A stretch of DNA of 64,000 nucleotides. Source: Halictus rubicundus (lineage: Eukaryota; Arthropoda; Insecta; Hymenoptera; Halictidae). Positions 1-13,600 of the stretch are shown here, in pieces (position 1 is the stretch's first letter; each line of letters begins with the position of its first letter). The stretch lies in contig NC_135165.1 of assembly GCF_050948215.1 (NCBI RefSeq), forward strand, positions 6,918,501 to 6,982,500, given 5' to 3'. The position numbers were made by a program, and so were the translations under genes. The notes under the pieces were generated by a model that saw nothing but the letters and a program-made list of their open reading frames with translations, did not search any database and was not told where the DNA came from.

Positions 1-692
1 GTAGCACGGAACAGTAACATCATCAAAAGAATTTAGAACTATTGTTATTTTATTTACAACCTATTGAACCTATTAAGAAATCAATGTTTACTTTGCTCCA
101 GATCGTTGCTATATAGGTGGAGAATTTTTATTTTGCACCAAGATCCGTTCTCTAATGACGACAATTAAATAAAAACAAACTTTGTACAAAATTATAAGGA
201 TCACTTTTGCAACAGCCATTCTATGTGCTATAATAGATCGGTGCATATAAAAGCTTGAATTCTTCTAAATAAGATTAAACGGCAGATGCTGTTCATCACG
301 AATCGTTTATATTGTTCCAGTTCAAAGTTAGTTGAAATAAATAAGTCTCCCAATTGTGTAAGGTAACTTGTACAAGGCGGTGAAGAGTGAAAATCAAACA
401 GTGGAGCAAACACAAAATCGTGAAAAAAATCGTTTCTCTTGCACCAATAAAAATTAGTGGTTCAATGAATTTCGGCCTCAAGATTTGGGGAACAATGGAG
501 AAGCTTCCAAAGAGTTCATTCTGTCTCAAAGGCCAAGATTCTTTTTCAAAAAGGGTCACCGATGAACAAACGTCCAACTCGATAAAACTATAGCAACCGG
601 CAGCTTCTACTTCCTCTCCGCAGTCCACTAAAACGTCATGCTTTTTCCCCCCGGTTCTATAATCAGCAGAAAAGTCACTCGGTGCACGTAAA

Positions 693-765
693 GCTACATA
701 TGTCCACACTGAAGCAACGAACGTCAACTAAAAGTTTCTCGCTGTTGCTTCAGTGTGGACATAGC
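693..765. repeat. Hairpin with 20-bp perfect arms
   Basis: Bases 699-718 and 744-763 are perfect reverse complements (20 bp) around a 25-base loop. If a 4-base insertion (CATA) near 697 is allowed, pairing extends outward through GCTA and, more weakly, to about 685 and 775. It could be the terminal inverted repeat of a tiny MITE or a pre-miRNA-like foldback. I do not recognise the arm sequence as a known microRNA. Confidence 0.6.
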
Positions 766-1207
766 TTAACGCGACGAAATCGCTCAGGTCCGTCGTAGCA
801 GCGTTCGATTCGAGCCGCTACAGATTTCGTCGTCGATTCCGGAGGAGTTCCGATTTTAATTGGCAGGCTTTTCGTGTGTGCATGAAAGGCGAGGTCAAAA
901 AATCGAAGACGATGCCCGCGCATTATCCGAACTAATTGGGCCACGATATTGTGGTCCGGAAACGATACGGACCGTTTGATGCGAGAACGAAAGAAAGAGC
1001 GAGAGAGGCCAAGGGGCAAAGAGAGGGAGAAAGAGAGGGAGAGAAAGGGGCGGATAGTCTCGGGGCAGCAGTCCGACAATGAATCGGCGGACAATGCTCG
1101 GATTAACAATTAATGCGCGCGATAATTGTGCCGGCGGAACGTCATCGATTATCAATAATAATTAATTACGATTAATCGCAGTAAACACACGCGGGGGGTC
1201 GAACGGG

Positions 1208-1251
1208 GTCACTCTCTCACTCTCTCTCTCTCACTCTCTCTCTCTCTCTCT
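1208..1251. repeat. (CT)n microsatellite
   Basis: Nearly pure CT dinucleotide run with a few CACT interruptions, just downstream of a CpG-rich island. A homopurine stretch lies about 200 bases upstream. Confidence 0.9.
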
Positions 1252-2072
1252 TGCATATCCCGGGCAAATCGAGCGTCGGCTCCGAGCAGCTTTGGGATCA
1301 TTGCGGCTTGGCCGTGCGAGAAAATCGCCGCGGATTCCAGCCCGTCCGACGCCGAAAGTTGAACGTTACCGCGGCGTTAATTATGGTAACGCGCACTTCC
1401 CGAAACTGCAATATCGCGGCGGCGGGGAATGACTTTTCATAATCGCGCGAGCGCGGGGTGTGCGACGAGCAGCGTTTCCCACGCTTCGAACTCCATTCCC
1501 GGGGTCAGAATAACGAGAGTTTGCGCCCTGTTCGTTCGCCATCGTCGCCCGGAAGCCTTTGTCCTTCGGAAATTAAAAGCCCCATCCTCCGCAACGCGAT
1601 TCTTAATTCGTGGCTCGTTTCAGGCGCGGTAAACGCCCACGAGAGGACCTGTTGCGTGCTTCGCGGACCACTGTCGAAACAATGCCGACAATCCTCCTCG
1701 CCTTGACACCCTCGTGTTTGTATGGCGCTTCGAAATTCGTTCGACGACGCTACACGCTTCGGGAACTCAACAGTCCGAGGCATCTCTCCACGGCAAACAG
1801 TCCGGCGCAGTCGCGAAACGCTCGAAATCGTCCATCCAACGCGACGTCTACCGCGATTCTATAGTCCTCCTCTGTAGTCCTTCTTGTTTAGCGACCTTTT
1901 CAACTGGCCCGATTAATTCGAGCCACAATTTGATCGATTGTGACTTGGTTTTACGATAACATCTTCTGCGAAACCTCGCGCGAGTCACGTGGCTTCGAGC
2001 CGCCGTGAGGAATGTCTCTTTTTCCTGAGACCACTCGTGGCTTGTTACAGATACGCCAACGTCTCTTTTGTC

Positions 2073-2399
2073 AACGTGTTCGTGACATTTTCCTGATTAA
2101 AATGATACCAAGCACGATACAATTTGCACTACATTTACTCGTTTAATTCAGGATAGAGTGGAACCTCCATTATCCGAACTGTTGAGACCCGAATTCCTTG
2201 GAATTCTTTGAATACGTGTTTCACATACAAACGGTTCAATATGCAGCAATTCATTTTGCAAATCAGCGACGGTTTAATCCAGCACTGAATCGTTCGGATA
2301 GTAGAGGTTCCACTGTATCGTGTATTAAACGGGTAAATTTGATCGAAATTGTATCGTGTTTGGACTCCTTTTGATCAGAAAAATGTCACGAATGTGTTT
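2073..2399. mobile_element. Palindromic foldback element with pogo/Tigger-like core
   Basis: The two halves are imperfect inverted repeats of roughly 107 bases (2073-2179 against 2292-2399) around a short centre. The inner ends read GTGGAACCTCCATTATCCG and its complement, which resembles terminal repeats of pogo/Tigger-type DNA transposons. There is no coding capacity, so it is a non-autonomous foldback/MITE. A relative lies at 6166-7062. Confidence 0.7.
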
Positions 2400-5300
2400 A
2401 CGAATCATCACGGATCGTTATGGAAAATAAAAATTGTCTACGTCAATTTCGAAGAATGGAAATCCTCCTCAATAACGTTAACAAAATGAATATAATACAT
2501 TGATGCTCTTAAATTGCCGTGGGACTTGAAATTATACACACTCGTTTCTGTCATAAATGCAGTACGAAGGGCGGCGATATTTCTCGTGTATCCACTTAGA
2601 CGGACGACGCAGCATCGACGTAGGCGTCTTTTATGCGCCGTCGCTCATCCGTCGGGCATCCACCGACCGACGTGTAAACAAGACGTTAATCGCGATCAGA
2701 GCTTGCCCGGCCAGTTTTCGTGGTCCACCCTCGGCAGTCGACTGGAAGTTCGACGCTCGGCGGCCATTAATCCACGGGGCCGAGCATGTTTTCGCAGCAG
2801 TTTTTCGCCACATTTGCGCCCCGGGCCATGCCGGGCAGGGCGTTACGTCTAATTACATGGTCCGCGACTAACCGCCGGGCTTTTTCTTCCACGGAAATCC
2901 GGGGAACCATAGAGGTTTTCCGGGCCTTCGTTAGAGTATGATTCACGGCGGAAACTGGCCGCCATTCCCCGGCTCGCCTTTGTCCCTTTGACGGCTCTGA
3001 CCCTGAAACTGCTATTATCGGCGCTATTACGCGGCTTGAATGACAAGCGATGCCCAACGACGATTTTCGAACTTCTAGGGAAATCGGGGTCGCGCGCGGC
3101 ATTGTGTATCCCACTCAATTGGAAGACGAAACTCTGTTCGGACAATGGGGCTAATTCTCTAACACCCGACTTCATTTATTCGGACAGAGAAAATTGATAG
3201 TTTGCGCAGCTCGCGATTATTCGGGAAATAGAGCCCTCGTACTTCTCGATGTTTCTGAAGTGCGACTGCACATTGCGTTCATCGCTCGCACAAATTACTT
3301 CTCGTCGCAATAATCGCTAGAATAATTTTAATTCTGAGTATTATAAACCGCCTATTATGACCGCCTCCGAATTCTTTATTTTACAATTACTGAAATTATA
3401 AAGATGCTTTCGTGGGAAATGATTCAGTAAATATATTTAGCAGGGCATGTATTATAATACGAACCGCACAAAATCCAAATAAATTCAATCTCGTCATTTT
3501 TATAAGACAACATGGCATCAGTTACTTTGAAGGCTCGGTAGGTTTAGTGTTAGCATGTTGACTCTCGTGTCATCCATATACAGGGTCATCCGTTTTTAAA
3601 CGGCCAAACGTCAACCAGCTATAGAGGACCCCAAATGAAACAACTTTCACCCCTAACACTTTTTCTGATTCGGTCTTGATTTTTAGATAATTGCAAAAAC
3701 CCGTAATTTTTTGCGTTCACTTAAGATTAAATATATTAGGACTGCAATTATGTATCTTGATGATTTTTCCTTTGTTTGGTTTAAAATAAATAGGGGCATC
3801 TTTTTTATTAAGTCAACTTTTTTGTATGACCTTTGGATCTTGGTTTTTTTGACATGGGGCACGCCGTGGAGACTGAATGAAATAACTTCGAATCAAAAAA
3901 AGTGTCCATAAAATTATGTGTCCATAAAATTCTTTTCCGTGCTAATACACACACTGTATCAAATGTGGTTAAGATCTGGAAAATTCAAGACTGTTGAAGG
4001 TTTATTTCACCGACACTAGGTTTACGCAACACTAAAAGTTTTACGTTACATTGTAAAAATAACAAGTACATATCCATCCAAATTTTTAGCCATTCTTTAT
4101 AAATAGTATACACCCAAAAAATAAATTTGTCGAATAATTCCTCATGCATCTTTACAATCTCAATAATAGTGAATTAAACACGTTACAAGCCTTCATTTTG
4201 ATGGACCCCGTAAATCTAGTGTCAAATAAATTGCTTTAATTTTGTGGAATTTTTGAGGTTGCTGATTCGGCAGCCAGTGTTGGAATTTTGTGAGAAGAAT
4301 TAAATATTGAGATGAAAATGAGACTTCCTAAGTGAAGATGGACATATTAAAGTTAATAATTGCAAGGCTTTCTCTAATCTTGATTGATTAACCCAAGTCA
4401 GTTGTAGAGAAACGGTGTAGGATCGATTTATCGATCAGTGTTATTGACATGGAAATTGGCGAAAGAGAGAGGAAGAAAAAATGATTCTTGATTCTCGCCC
4501 TTTGATTCGTCGTGTTAACTTTTCCGCGCAGTCGGCTTCCCTGCAGAGTTCCAGCAAGGTCGGATAAGTTTTTGAAAGCCGTCAAGAAAGAATTGACCAT
4601 CTTGCGCATTCGACCGCTTCCGTCTTTTCCAAACTCAGACTCCACCCTCGCACGATTTCCTCCTTTTCCGAAATTTGAAGGAACATCTTCGAGACTGCCA
4701 GTTTGAAATCAATGAAGACTTGGAAAGGACTGCGAGAAAGTTGCTGAACGCTCAGGATCATCAATTCTTGCATCACAGCTTTCGAAAACTATCGTTGGAC
4801 AAGATGCTCGGGGAAAAATTGAACATGACATGGAGAAATGAAAATGCAAATTCAAGGAATTATGCGAGAATTATTAAAAAATCGTTCCGTTGATTAAAAT
4901 ACATCGTTTCGACACAAATTGAAACCTGGAAGCATTTTCCATTTAATCCACGTATGTAGGAAAAGTTACTGGCTGTGATCACCTTATTAAAAAACGATGT
5001 AATTTAAATTCCCCTCGATAGCAGGTTTCGTCCGCAAATATCAACGCGTACAAAACGGACCAGAAGAAGGGATTAAAAATAAGAGTAATCGTTCTAAAAC
5101 CGCGTACCGGTGCAATAACGAATCCATATTTCACCGAAACTTTGAATACGCGCAAAAAAACGGGATGCAAAACGCGTATTCGCGATTATCGATATCGCTT
5201 TTCCCGCCGCTCCGTCGTCACATTTACCGTAATTAGTCCGAGCTTTCCCATATTTTATTACGAGAACCTGTGAACATTCGTTTATTACCGAGCCAGGAAA

Positions 5301-6435
5301 TCGGCTGATTAGCAAACACTGGTACTTTTCTACCCCGGGAAACGCTGTTCGAAATTCGTTATCGCGAATGTCTCTAAAGCCGTATTTTATCTCGAAAATA
5401 GGCGAGCGTGTTGGCGGTAAAAGATGGTTTGTATATTTAAAGTATCGCGCGAAAATATGGTTATGCTCGGAACACGTGCGCGGGGGTGATATGTCAAAAA
5501 AGAGAGGGGAGGGAAAGGCGCATGAAATAGAGAGACCTGCGCCGGACTAATAATAAAACAGGTATTCGAGAGGGCGTCGGGGGATGCGTTTAACACGGCT
5601 AAATCAATTTGGCGTCACGTTTCGCGCGTAACAGCCGAACTTTCCCCGGCGGCGAAAGATGCAAACGGCCAGGTAATTCGAGCCGAACAGTTAAGAAACT
5701 CCGAATTCCGCTAACGCTCCGTTAACGGTTTAACGGGTCCATTCAGAGCGGAGTCGCAACCCGACGAAGAAGTCAACTGCGAAATTCTAACTCGATCGCG
5801 AATACCCCCGGCGGCGTTGTTACAGAGTTTTAACGTTATTCCCTAATACTCGACACCGTGGCTCGGCCCGGTCCTGGGTCCAGCCCATTCGATCCGGATT
5901 CGATCCGGATTTGCCACGGTCCGAGCCCGGTATTCCGCTCCAAATTCACGGGACAACCAGCATCGCATATTTCCTCTTTCACTTTCGCATTTTATAATTG
6001 TGACGTTTAACGCCGTTTAAAGAGGAGGTAAATCCTCGAGAGCAGCGTTGAGTTCAATAACGTCCTGTGGACATTGCATCAAGCGGCATAGTCTTATTTG
6101 ACAAATAAGATCCCACAATGAAATTACATTGTTTTTCATTTTTTTTTTTTTTCTTATAAGACTCGTGTTAACATATTCCTGACATTTTTCTGATTAAAAT
6201 GACCCTAAACACCATACAGTTTGGACTATATTTACTAGTTTAATTGACGACAGAGTAGAACCTCGATTATCCGAACCGATAACAGCTGCGATACTACGTT
6301 AAAGTCTTACTGGTTTTCATAATGAATCGTGTTGTATATGTATCACTTTTGACCAGTTTACTGAAATTTATTTAATGGAAAATTTAGGAGTATCGTCGGT
6401 TCGGTTAGTCGAGGTTCTACTCTACCGTGAATTAG

Positions 6436-6809
6436 CCCATTAGCGCTCATTGTACTCGCTTGAGTACAGGATAACAAGATTATATTTGTTTGCTTCTAGC
6501 GCCATCTAAGATTGACTAGATGTTTTGTCCATCGTTTGCAAGTACTCACTAAACATTTAGAAAGCTGTATTACTAATGGTTATCTCTTTTTTACCGACCA
6601 TAAATGAGATATTCGCGCATATTTTGATTCTGCAGTCCGGTATACTGCGAGTCCCTGTACGCTCTGTTGATATCCGTTCAGTACAGTGTAGAAACGATAG
6701 TCATATGAGATGGGCATGCCTTAAGTGTAAGGTTACATTGTGTACTGAAAGAGACTGTTTCATCCAACACCATTCATAAGCCCATTGTACTCGATTGAGC
6801 ATATATATG

Positions 6810-6868
<59 letters not shown>

Positions 6869-6988
6869 CGCTTCCTGTTATTTTTTTTCCATTACTGTCA
6901 TATGTGGATTTACTTCTAATATATATCTAAGTACAGTTATGTGTGTTTTATTAATTTTATTTAAAAAAAATTCTTGGGCGTTAATGGG
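6436..6988. mobile_element. TTAA-type non-autonomous insertion nested in foldback element
   Basis: The ends read CCCATTAGCGC and GGCGTTAATGGG, inverted repeats starting with CCC. They are flanked by TTAG on the left and TTAA on the right. That pattern, CCC ends and a TTAA target, is typical of piggyBac-like elements. There is no transposase. The interior contains a CA/TA microsatellite at about 6800-6868. Confidence 0.6.
6800..6868. repeat. (TA)n(CA)n(TA)n microsatellite
   Basis: An uninterrupted CA repeat of about 20 units is flanked on both sides by short TA runs. It is contained in the TTAA-type insertion. Confidence 0.95.
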
Positions 6989-7212
6989 TTAAATAAGCAC
7001 TTGTGCTCCGAATGGTGTAATGTGTGGACCCACTTTAATCAGAAATATGTCACAAATATGTTGTCAATATTATTCAGACCCCTGACGAAGATTTCGAACG
7101 AGACACCGATGCTAACCACTTCGTTTAAATCATTCACGACGAGGCAGCGGCCGCGTGATATGAACGTGTTCAATCAAAGTGAAACTCTGTTCTCTCGTCA
7201 TCAATAGAGAAT

Positions 7213-7341
7213 ACAGTAAACCCTCCAAAAACGCGGAGCAAAAATAGCAATTTTATTGGAATCAATTTGATCCGATTTGGACTAATTCCTATTTGCTCAT
7301 AACACGGTGCGACTTAATCGCGTTATAGGAGTGTTGTCTGT
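7213..7341. mobile_element. Small pogo/Tigger-like MITE
   Basis: The left end (7213-7235, starting ACAGTAAACCCTCC) and right end (7319-7341, ending GTTGTCTGT) form an imperfect inverted repeat of about 23 bases. The span is 129 bases with no coding potential. It lies 320 bases upstream of the first recognised kon exon. Confidence 0.55.
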
Positions 7342-7663
7342 CGAAAATAACAGAGTACAATAGAAAATAGAGAGGTTCTAACCACATTCAAGAAGCTCGT
7401 ACGGCAAAGTGTGAACATAGTTTTTCCTCATTAGCGTCGCCGATCCGACCTTCGCGAAACCTCCATGTAATTTCGGCTAGCAATTCAGCGGCGCCGTGTC
7501 GGCAATTACAAATGCTGAAACCGCAACGTTAACAAGGTCGAACTATAATTTCTGTCGAAGCGAGGGTAAGGGGGTTTGAACGAGCGATCCGGAGGTTCGC
7601 CCGGGGGTCTCTTGTCCCAACCCCGCGACTTCCTTTCAATTTTCTCCGACCGGGTTGTTGCAG

Positions 7664-10600
7664 ATGGGAGTTCGAGTTGAAGACGGCCGCGGAGACCGGT
7701 CTGCTGCTCTACAACACCGGGCAATCGTCGTACGCCGATTACCTCGGGATCGAGTTGTTCGAGGGTAAAATACGTCTGCTGATGAACAAAGGGAACGGGC
7801 CGACGGAGTTGATACACGGCGCGCCGGTAAACGACGGTAAATGGCACCGAGTGGTCGTCGATTTCAATCCGAGCGGAATCGGGATCACGGTGGACCGTCA
7901 GGAAAGAACGATCAGCCTGCCTAGCGGAGGCAACCGGTACCTGGACCTCGCGGACACCCTGTACATAGGTGGAACGGAGTTGAACAAGCGAGCCAGAGCC
8001 CTCGGCAAAGGTCTCAAGTCCGGGGACCTGAGCTACAAGGGCTGTCTGCGAAGTATGCAGCTGGACAACAAGGACCTCGGCCTGCCGGACGTCAAGATCA
8101 GCCAGGGGATCGTGGTCGGCTGTGTTTGGGGATTCCCGTGCATCGAGGCGGAGCCCTGCCTATCCGACGCCGTTTGCTCCCAGCTGGGTGTCACCTCGTT
8201 TAAGTGCGACTGCGATCAACCGTTGTGCATCAAGCCCACCTACGCCGAGGATTACAAGGCAAATATTGAACGATCCTCCTCTACCCCGTCCCGCGCCTCG
8301 CTTCTGCTATCCATGGCACACTGGGGGCTTCGATCGAGGTACCCGCCGCCGCTTTATCGCGAAAATATTGTTACTGTTCCGCCGTTTTTCTTGAGCAATT
8401 ATTGGACGTAAACAACGTAAGTGCACGGGTTATGCGGCCGGGCTGCTTCCGTGCCGGCGCGGCATGCTTTGATGAATAAAATTTTCAAGGAATACAGCGG
8501 CCGGGAATACAACGATCGGTACACAGCCCCGTTAACCCTGTTGCTCCTTGACGACGCGAGACAATTCCGATGTTTTACGATCGTTCATACAAATATTATT
8601 GCTGGATGTTCTTTCATGAGACTGGGGATCCATCTTCGGAATACATACTGCCGCGACGCATTGCAATCTCTTGCCCGACGATTTAACCCTTGACTGGCGA
8701 CGTGCTATCTGCAGGATCGTTTCTTGTCTGCGAGTTCTGTAATGATTAGTATGGTCTCAATGTTACTTTTACATACTGAAAAATGATTTCTGTGTGCGTT
8801 GTACGATGTATTTCTTCGAATTGTGACGTTATAGATGAACCATGATTTGTTGGTTTAAGTGTAAAGCAAAAATAACTGAGGTATTACTAGATTGCGGATC
8901 TTTATGGCTTCTAAGAATTTTCAAAACATGCTGCGGTAAAATTCGACAGAATTTAGTACGATTTCTCTTTTAAATTCGTCTACAAATATTGCAAATTGGA
9001 TAAACGCCCGCAGTCTAGATATTATCGTAGAATCTTTTCTGCAACTATTTTTGAGGGTTAAACAGATTTTGTGTCACTTAGGGCATTGTCGATCGTCTTT
9101 ATACTTGCTCTGAAAAAGTCCAGCGAGGAAGCAGACGTCTCGGTTCCCTGAAAAAAGATTTGAAATTGAATAAATAAAAAGATTTAATGGGTTTGAGACA
9201 GCATACAGATTTCACGAGATTTAATTTTCAACGCACATTTCATTGTATAAAATATTTTTAAAAATATCTGGACTCTGTTAAAAATCAGCTGACTTGACTA
9301 ATGTCGCGATACCGGGCAAGAGGCTGGAAAGTGGGGGGAGTCTGAACGGAAAGTAAAAAGGTTGCAAAGCGCGAGGGTGGGATACAGCGAATTATATACT
9401 CGGCATCGGGGAGTAATGTTTCCAAATAAAATTTGTCGCGAAGTTTATCAGGGTATCTAGCTAGCAGGGGATTTTGAAAAGCGAGGGATGCCTCGCGAGA
9501 AAGCATGCTCGAGATCTAGATGCGCGGTGTGATTGCGAGGAGTGATTGGGATAGGGTGAGCGGCCAGAGGGGCGAAGGAAAAAATTTGCATGGAACGGAT
9601 TACGGAGGTACGGAAGGTGGAGGGTGGACAAAATTTTGTAAGCAAGACGACGGAGCTGAAGGATCTACCTCCGCTCCGTATTTAGCCAGCTAAATTTAAG
9701 TCGGTAAAGGGACGTACGATCAGATTTCCTTATACACAGAGGGAGTATCGAAAAGCGGGTACACCCACATGAGAAATTTTTCGTGAGATAACGAGAATAT
9801 GGTCTTGTCCGCCCTCGTGCATATCGATTCAGAAGAAAGTTCAGAGGGAGCCATCGAATTTTAGAAAATCGCGTTACTCTGCAACTGGTTCGAACAGCAA
9901 ATGTTGTGGCAAAGTAAAGTATTCTTCGGCAATTTATTTTTTTGCTCTGAGATGCGATCGCAGTGGTCACTGGGAATGTAGTAGTAGACTCTTATAAAAC
10001 AATCAACACTACTTTACTATATTATATTTAGATTCTGTGTATGCATATGCGCGTAAATAATAAATATTTTATATATTTCTTGTTTCATTCAAAACTTACA
10101 TACAGTAAATCCAAGAAATATTTGAACACTAAATACCCGATTCTCGAAAAATTGCCTATAATTAAATCGCGATAATTTCGAGAAAATGATAAGCTTCCTC
10201 GATTAATGTATACAAAGAATCCAGGGTGTGACCGATCTGGTGGTACGAGCCTGAAAGAGCTAGACCTACGTGGAAAATAAGTTTAAAGAAAGAATCATCT
10301 TTTCTCGTTTGAGATTTCGTTTTCACGGCTGACTGACTCGTCTGGTCATGACCTACCAATTCTACTTCCTGCAAATACTAGAGCTCGCGAACCCAATGAG
10401 TCTTCAAACTTGTTTTTCTTGAAAACGAAGAAACATTATTCTTGATAGAATTCGGGGAATTTGCAATCAACGCCCTATTCGGGGAAACGACGTTCTTAGC
10501 ATTGCTGCATAGCGCCTCCATTGTTCTTGCACATTATAATAGTTATGTTTTCGTTGCCTTCCTCTTTTGTGTTCCACGAGATCTTACACGCGTTTGTATT

Positions 10601-13600
10601 ATCCCGCAATTTTCCAACCTATTAAATGGTTTTCGCGAATGCACTTGTGCGCATCATTATTATTTTTGCGATCTCTAACCCTGTTCTATCAATTGTTTCT
10701 TTTCGACTCGTTCGTACCAGCAGATCGGCGACACCCTGTGCATTGCATCGAGTTTTTCGAAATTCAATTGCAAAAGTTCCCGGCCAGTTGTATTATTCCA
10801 GGCCGAATTCATATTATCGGCGGATCGCTTTAATATTGACAATGTCCGAACCAGTTTCCAGTCGCAGTGTCCGCGCTGCGCCATAACGATTATACTACCA
10901 TCCCCGACGGACTGTATCTATAGATCAGGTCCATGGTACATCCCGTTTTTGCGGGGCGGCCTCTCGTCGTGGCACGGTCACACATGTTCGGTCTCGAATT
11001 TTGCAGGTGTACTCGAAGGGAAATTTACCCGTGAACCTGGAGATACTCTCGCTGAGCCCGCTGCTCGTATCCGAGGGTGAACACGTGCCGGTGACGAGTG
11101 ATAACATTGCCATGGTATTAGACATCGCTAAATATGGGGTCGAAGAGGACGGCGTTATCTTCACCCTGGTTACACCGCCCAGCTACGGGAACCTGAACCT
11201 GGACCTCCTAACGACCAGAACAGAGCACTCCTTCACTCTCCAAGACATTAATCGAGATAAGGTAATACCCTAACCGCCGGAACACATGCCTGCCGTCGAA
11301 TTCACAAGGGGGACACGTGACCGGAATAAAATTCACGCCGGAACCGGAACGTCTCGCCGATGATCGATAACGTGCTTGTGCGTCGGCCGGCGACTAATTA
11401 TTAGAAGTGTTATCGACGCGTTGCCAACTAAACACCCCTTCCCAAGCAGCCCCAACCCTTTGCGGTCCGAAGTATTTTCTCTCTTTTATTGCAGTGCTTG
11501 CTTCGACATGTAATTCAATTATATTTTCATATGCAGCGTCGCTGGCCAAAAAACCTGAAAAATAATAGAATTAATGTTACGTACTATGAAATTGTGGAAT
11601 TATTGATGAATGCAGAGTAAATCAGTAAAATAAGTAATTGGCGCAAAAGTTAACGCTATTAACGCTAGGCCCACGGAGCACTAAAAATGACTATTTTATA
11701 TATATTTATTAGTATTTTACTAGAGACTGTCTCTATCCAAATTTTTAACCATTTCTTGTATAATATTTGTATTATTATTTTTATAACATTCGACCAATTC
11801 AACTCTCGTGTGATCATTCGTGTTAATTTCACTCAATTGTTCACCTTTGCTTTCAATTACATTTGTCGATATATAGACAGATTGGTTTAATCCGACCTGT
11901 TTATATGGATTATTGAATATGAATGTTGATAAATTATAATACGCAAAGGGAGAATACAACAATTGCGATGTATCACCCAAGAATTGATTGGCAGAACGAA
12001 ACTTCGAAGAGCTGGGCATTTAAGGATCAGTCTACGGCATTGTTTGATAAAACAATTTTCTTCCGATGATTCTACTTCCGTTATCGAAAGAGCAAGGTCC
12101 CTCTGCCCATTGGAACTTCTCGTATCGTACCGTAACATCAGAACGTTCCACTCCCAGAACATTCTGTTACACGAACAAGTTTTCAGACTTTCGCGTGATA
12201 TAGTTATACACTTCGCCTTTACCTTTCAGAAAGATTACCCGCACGTTTCATTAACATTGTTAACAGCATAGTTTAACTTGTTAAAAAGTTCGTGGTATTT
12301 AGCAGCAAAGAAGATTTCGTCGTGTTCACCTTATTAATACCGATAACGGAGGTTTCCCGGTACTTCGGAGGTTAAAGTACAAGTATACGCGTGTTTTCAA
12401 AGTTGGCGTCGATCAGTGTTGTTGACGATCAGCGTTACTGTCGGTCAAACATGGCTTCGAAGAATTCCATAATTTGCGGTCCGTACACATTTCTTGGACT
12501 TCTTAACTTAGAACAGCGCAGATTTACGACTTGGTATTTCTTTTTCAAGCGCCGAATGATCTTAATCGTTTTCAATATTCAAACTTAATAATCCGCTTAG
12601 GGCCCCTAAAGAAGTATGTATAATTAATTTCTCTCGGAGCTTGGCACGTTAAAAATTTAACTCTTTTCGTTATTGAATACTTCATTAGAATACTTCTTCT
12701 TTTTTTCCTGCAGTTTGTTCACTCGTTTAATAGATATAATTATTATTCTTCAATGCACGGTGCATAGATTTCTTTAAAAATGGCAACGAAGTCTGCGAAA
12801 TAAAATTAAGCAACATTGTTGTCTGCAAAAGAAGAGGCACAGCGAAAGACCATGGCTATTCGGTTCAAAAAAGAGGAGCACATCCAGTATTGACAATTTC
12901 TGTATACATATGTAACTGAAATACATTAGATACAGCCATTAATAATATCCTAAACTAGAACCCATTATTATGCTGCATTTATCATCCTAATGACTCGTCA
13001 TGCTCATTCTATCGGATAAATGGCAACAATGAAAACGATGGCGAATATATGATTAATAAAATTGATATACTAAAACAGAAATGAATTACAACTCGATCTA
13101 ATAAAGCGATTTTCAGAAAAAAACTAAACTGAGGTTGTGACTATTATATAATTTAATTATATAATTAGGAGTTATAAATTTGTAGACAAACTAACAGAAT
13201 CGTATACAACATAGTTCCCCACCGTTAATCTTTCAGTTTCCATATATATAAATTCATTTACGTTCAACATGTATTTTAATGTATTAGGAACAAAGCAAAC
13301 CAATAAATCTGTCTTCACCTCTTACACTACAACATCGAGTCAGACTGGTGGTGAAGATTTTGAACAGAGTCCAATAAATATCTGTGTCAATAATTTCCTT
13401 TAAACTAAAATTCTATTTTATTGCCGTCAATATGTAACTATTGGCTAATACATAGACACGCAGTAGATATCAATTTTCTGCTACTAGCAAATTATGAACG
13501 ACGAGGAGAAGTTCTAATCACTGCAACCGTAAAAATAAATCATCGATCATCATCAATTGTACGGTTACAAAGATGGTCCGCCGTCCAAGGGTTAATGCTT

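Larger units (their letters stand above)
6166..7062. mobile_element. Second foldback element, split by a later insertion
   Basis: The left arm (about 6166-6280) matches the left arm of the element at 2073. The right arm starts at about 6396, stops near 6435 and resumes near 6989-7062. The break is filled by an insertion with its own inverted ends. The two arm pieces join without loss if the insertion is removed. Confidence 0.65.
1..7663. other. Non-coding DNA upstream of or intronic to kon-tiki
   Basis: I find no exon that can be supported here. The stretch alternates AT-rich DNA with CpG-rich islands at about 1080-1950, 2560-3200 and 5300-6000. It holds a homopurine tract (about 981-1050), a (CT)n tract (1208-1251), a hairpin (693-765), foldback/MITE elements (2073-2399, 6166-7062, 7213-7341) and a CA/TA microsatellite. 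A 16-base direct repeat lies near 3902-3931. Because the first kon exon in the window starts in mid-protein, at least part of this region is probably intron. The signal peptide and first laminin G exons were not found. Confidence 0.6.

Noticed and set aside
296..727. 143-codon minus-strand open frame
   Set aside because: Low-complexity composition, no family motif, and it crosses the hairpin arm at 699-718; I see no splice or promoter context.
3580..3960. Possible transposon end (ACAGGGTCATCCGTTTTTAAACGG)
   Set aside because: The short palindrome and nearby 16-base repeat are suggestive, but I found no second end or coding remnant.
8687..9057. Possible TTAA MITE in the first kon intron
   Set aside because: TTAA occurs on both sides with CCCT/AGGG ends, but the inverted similarity stops after four bases.
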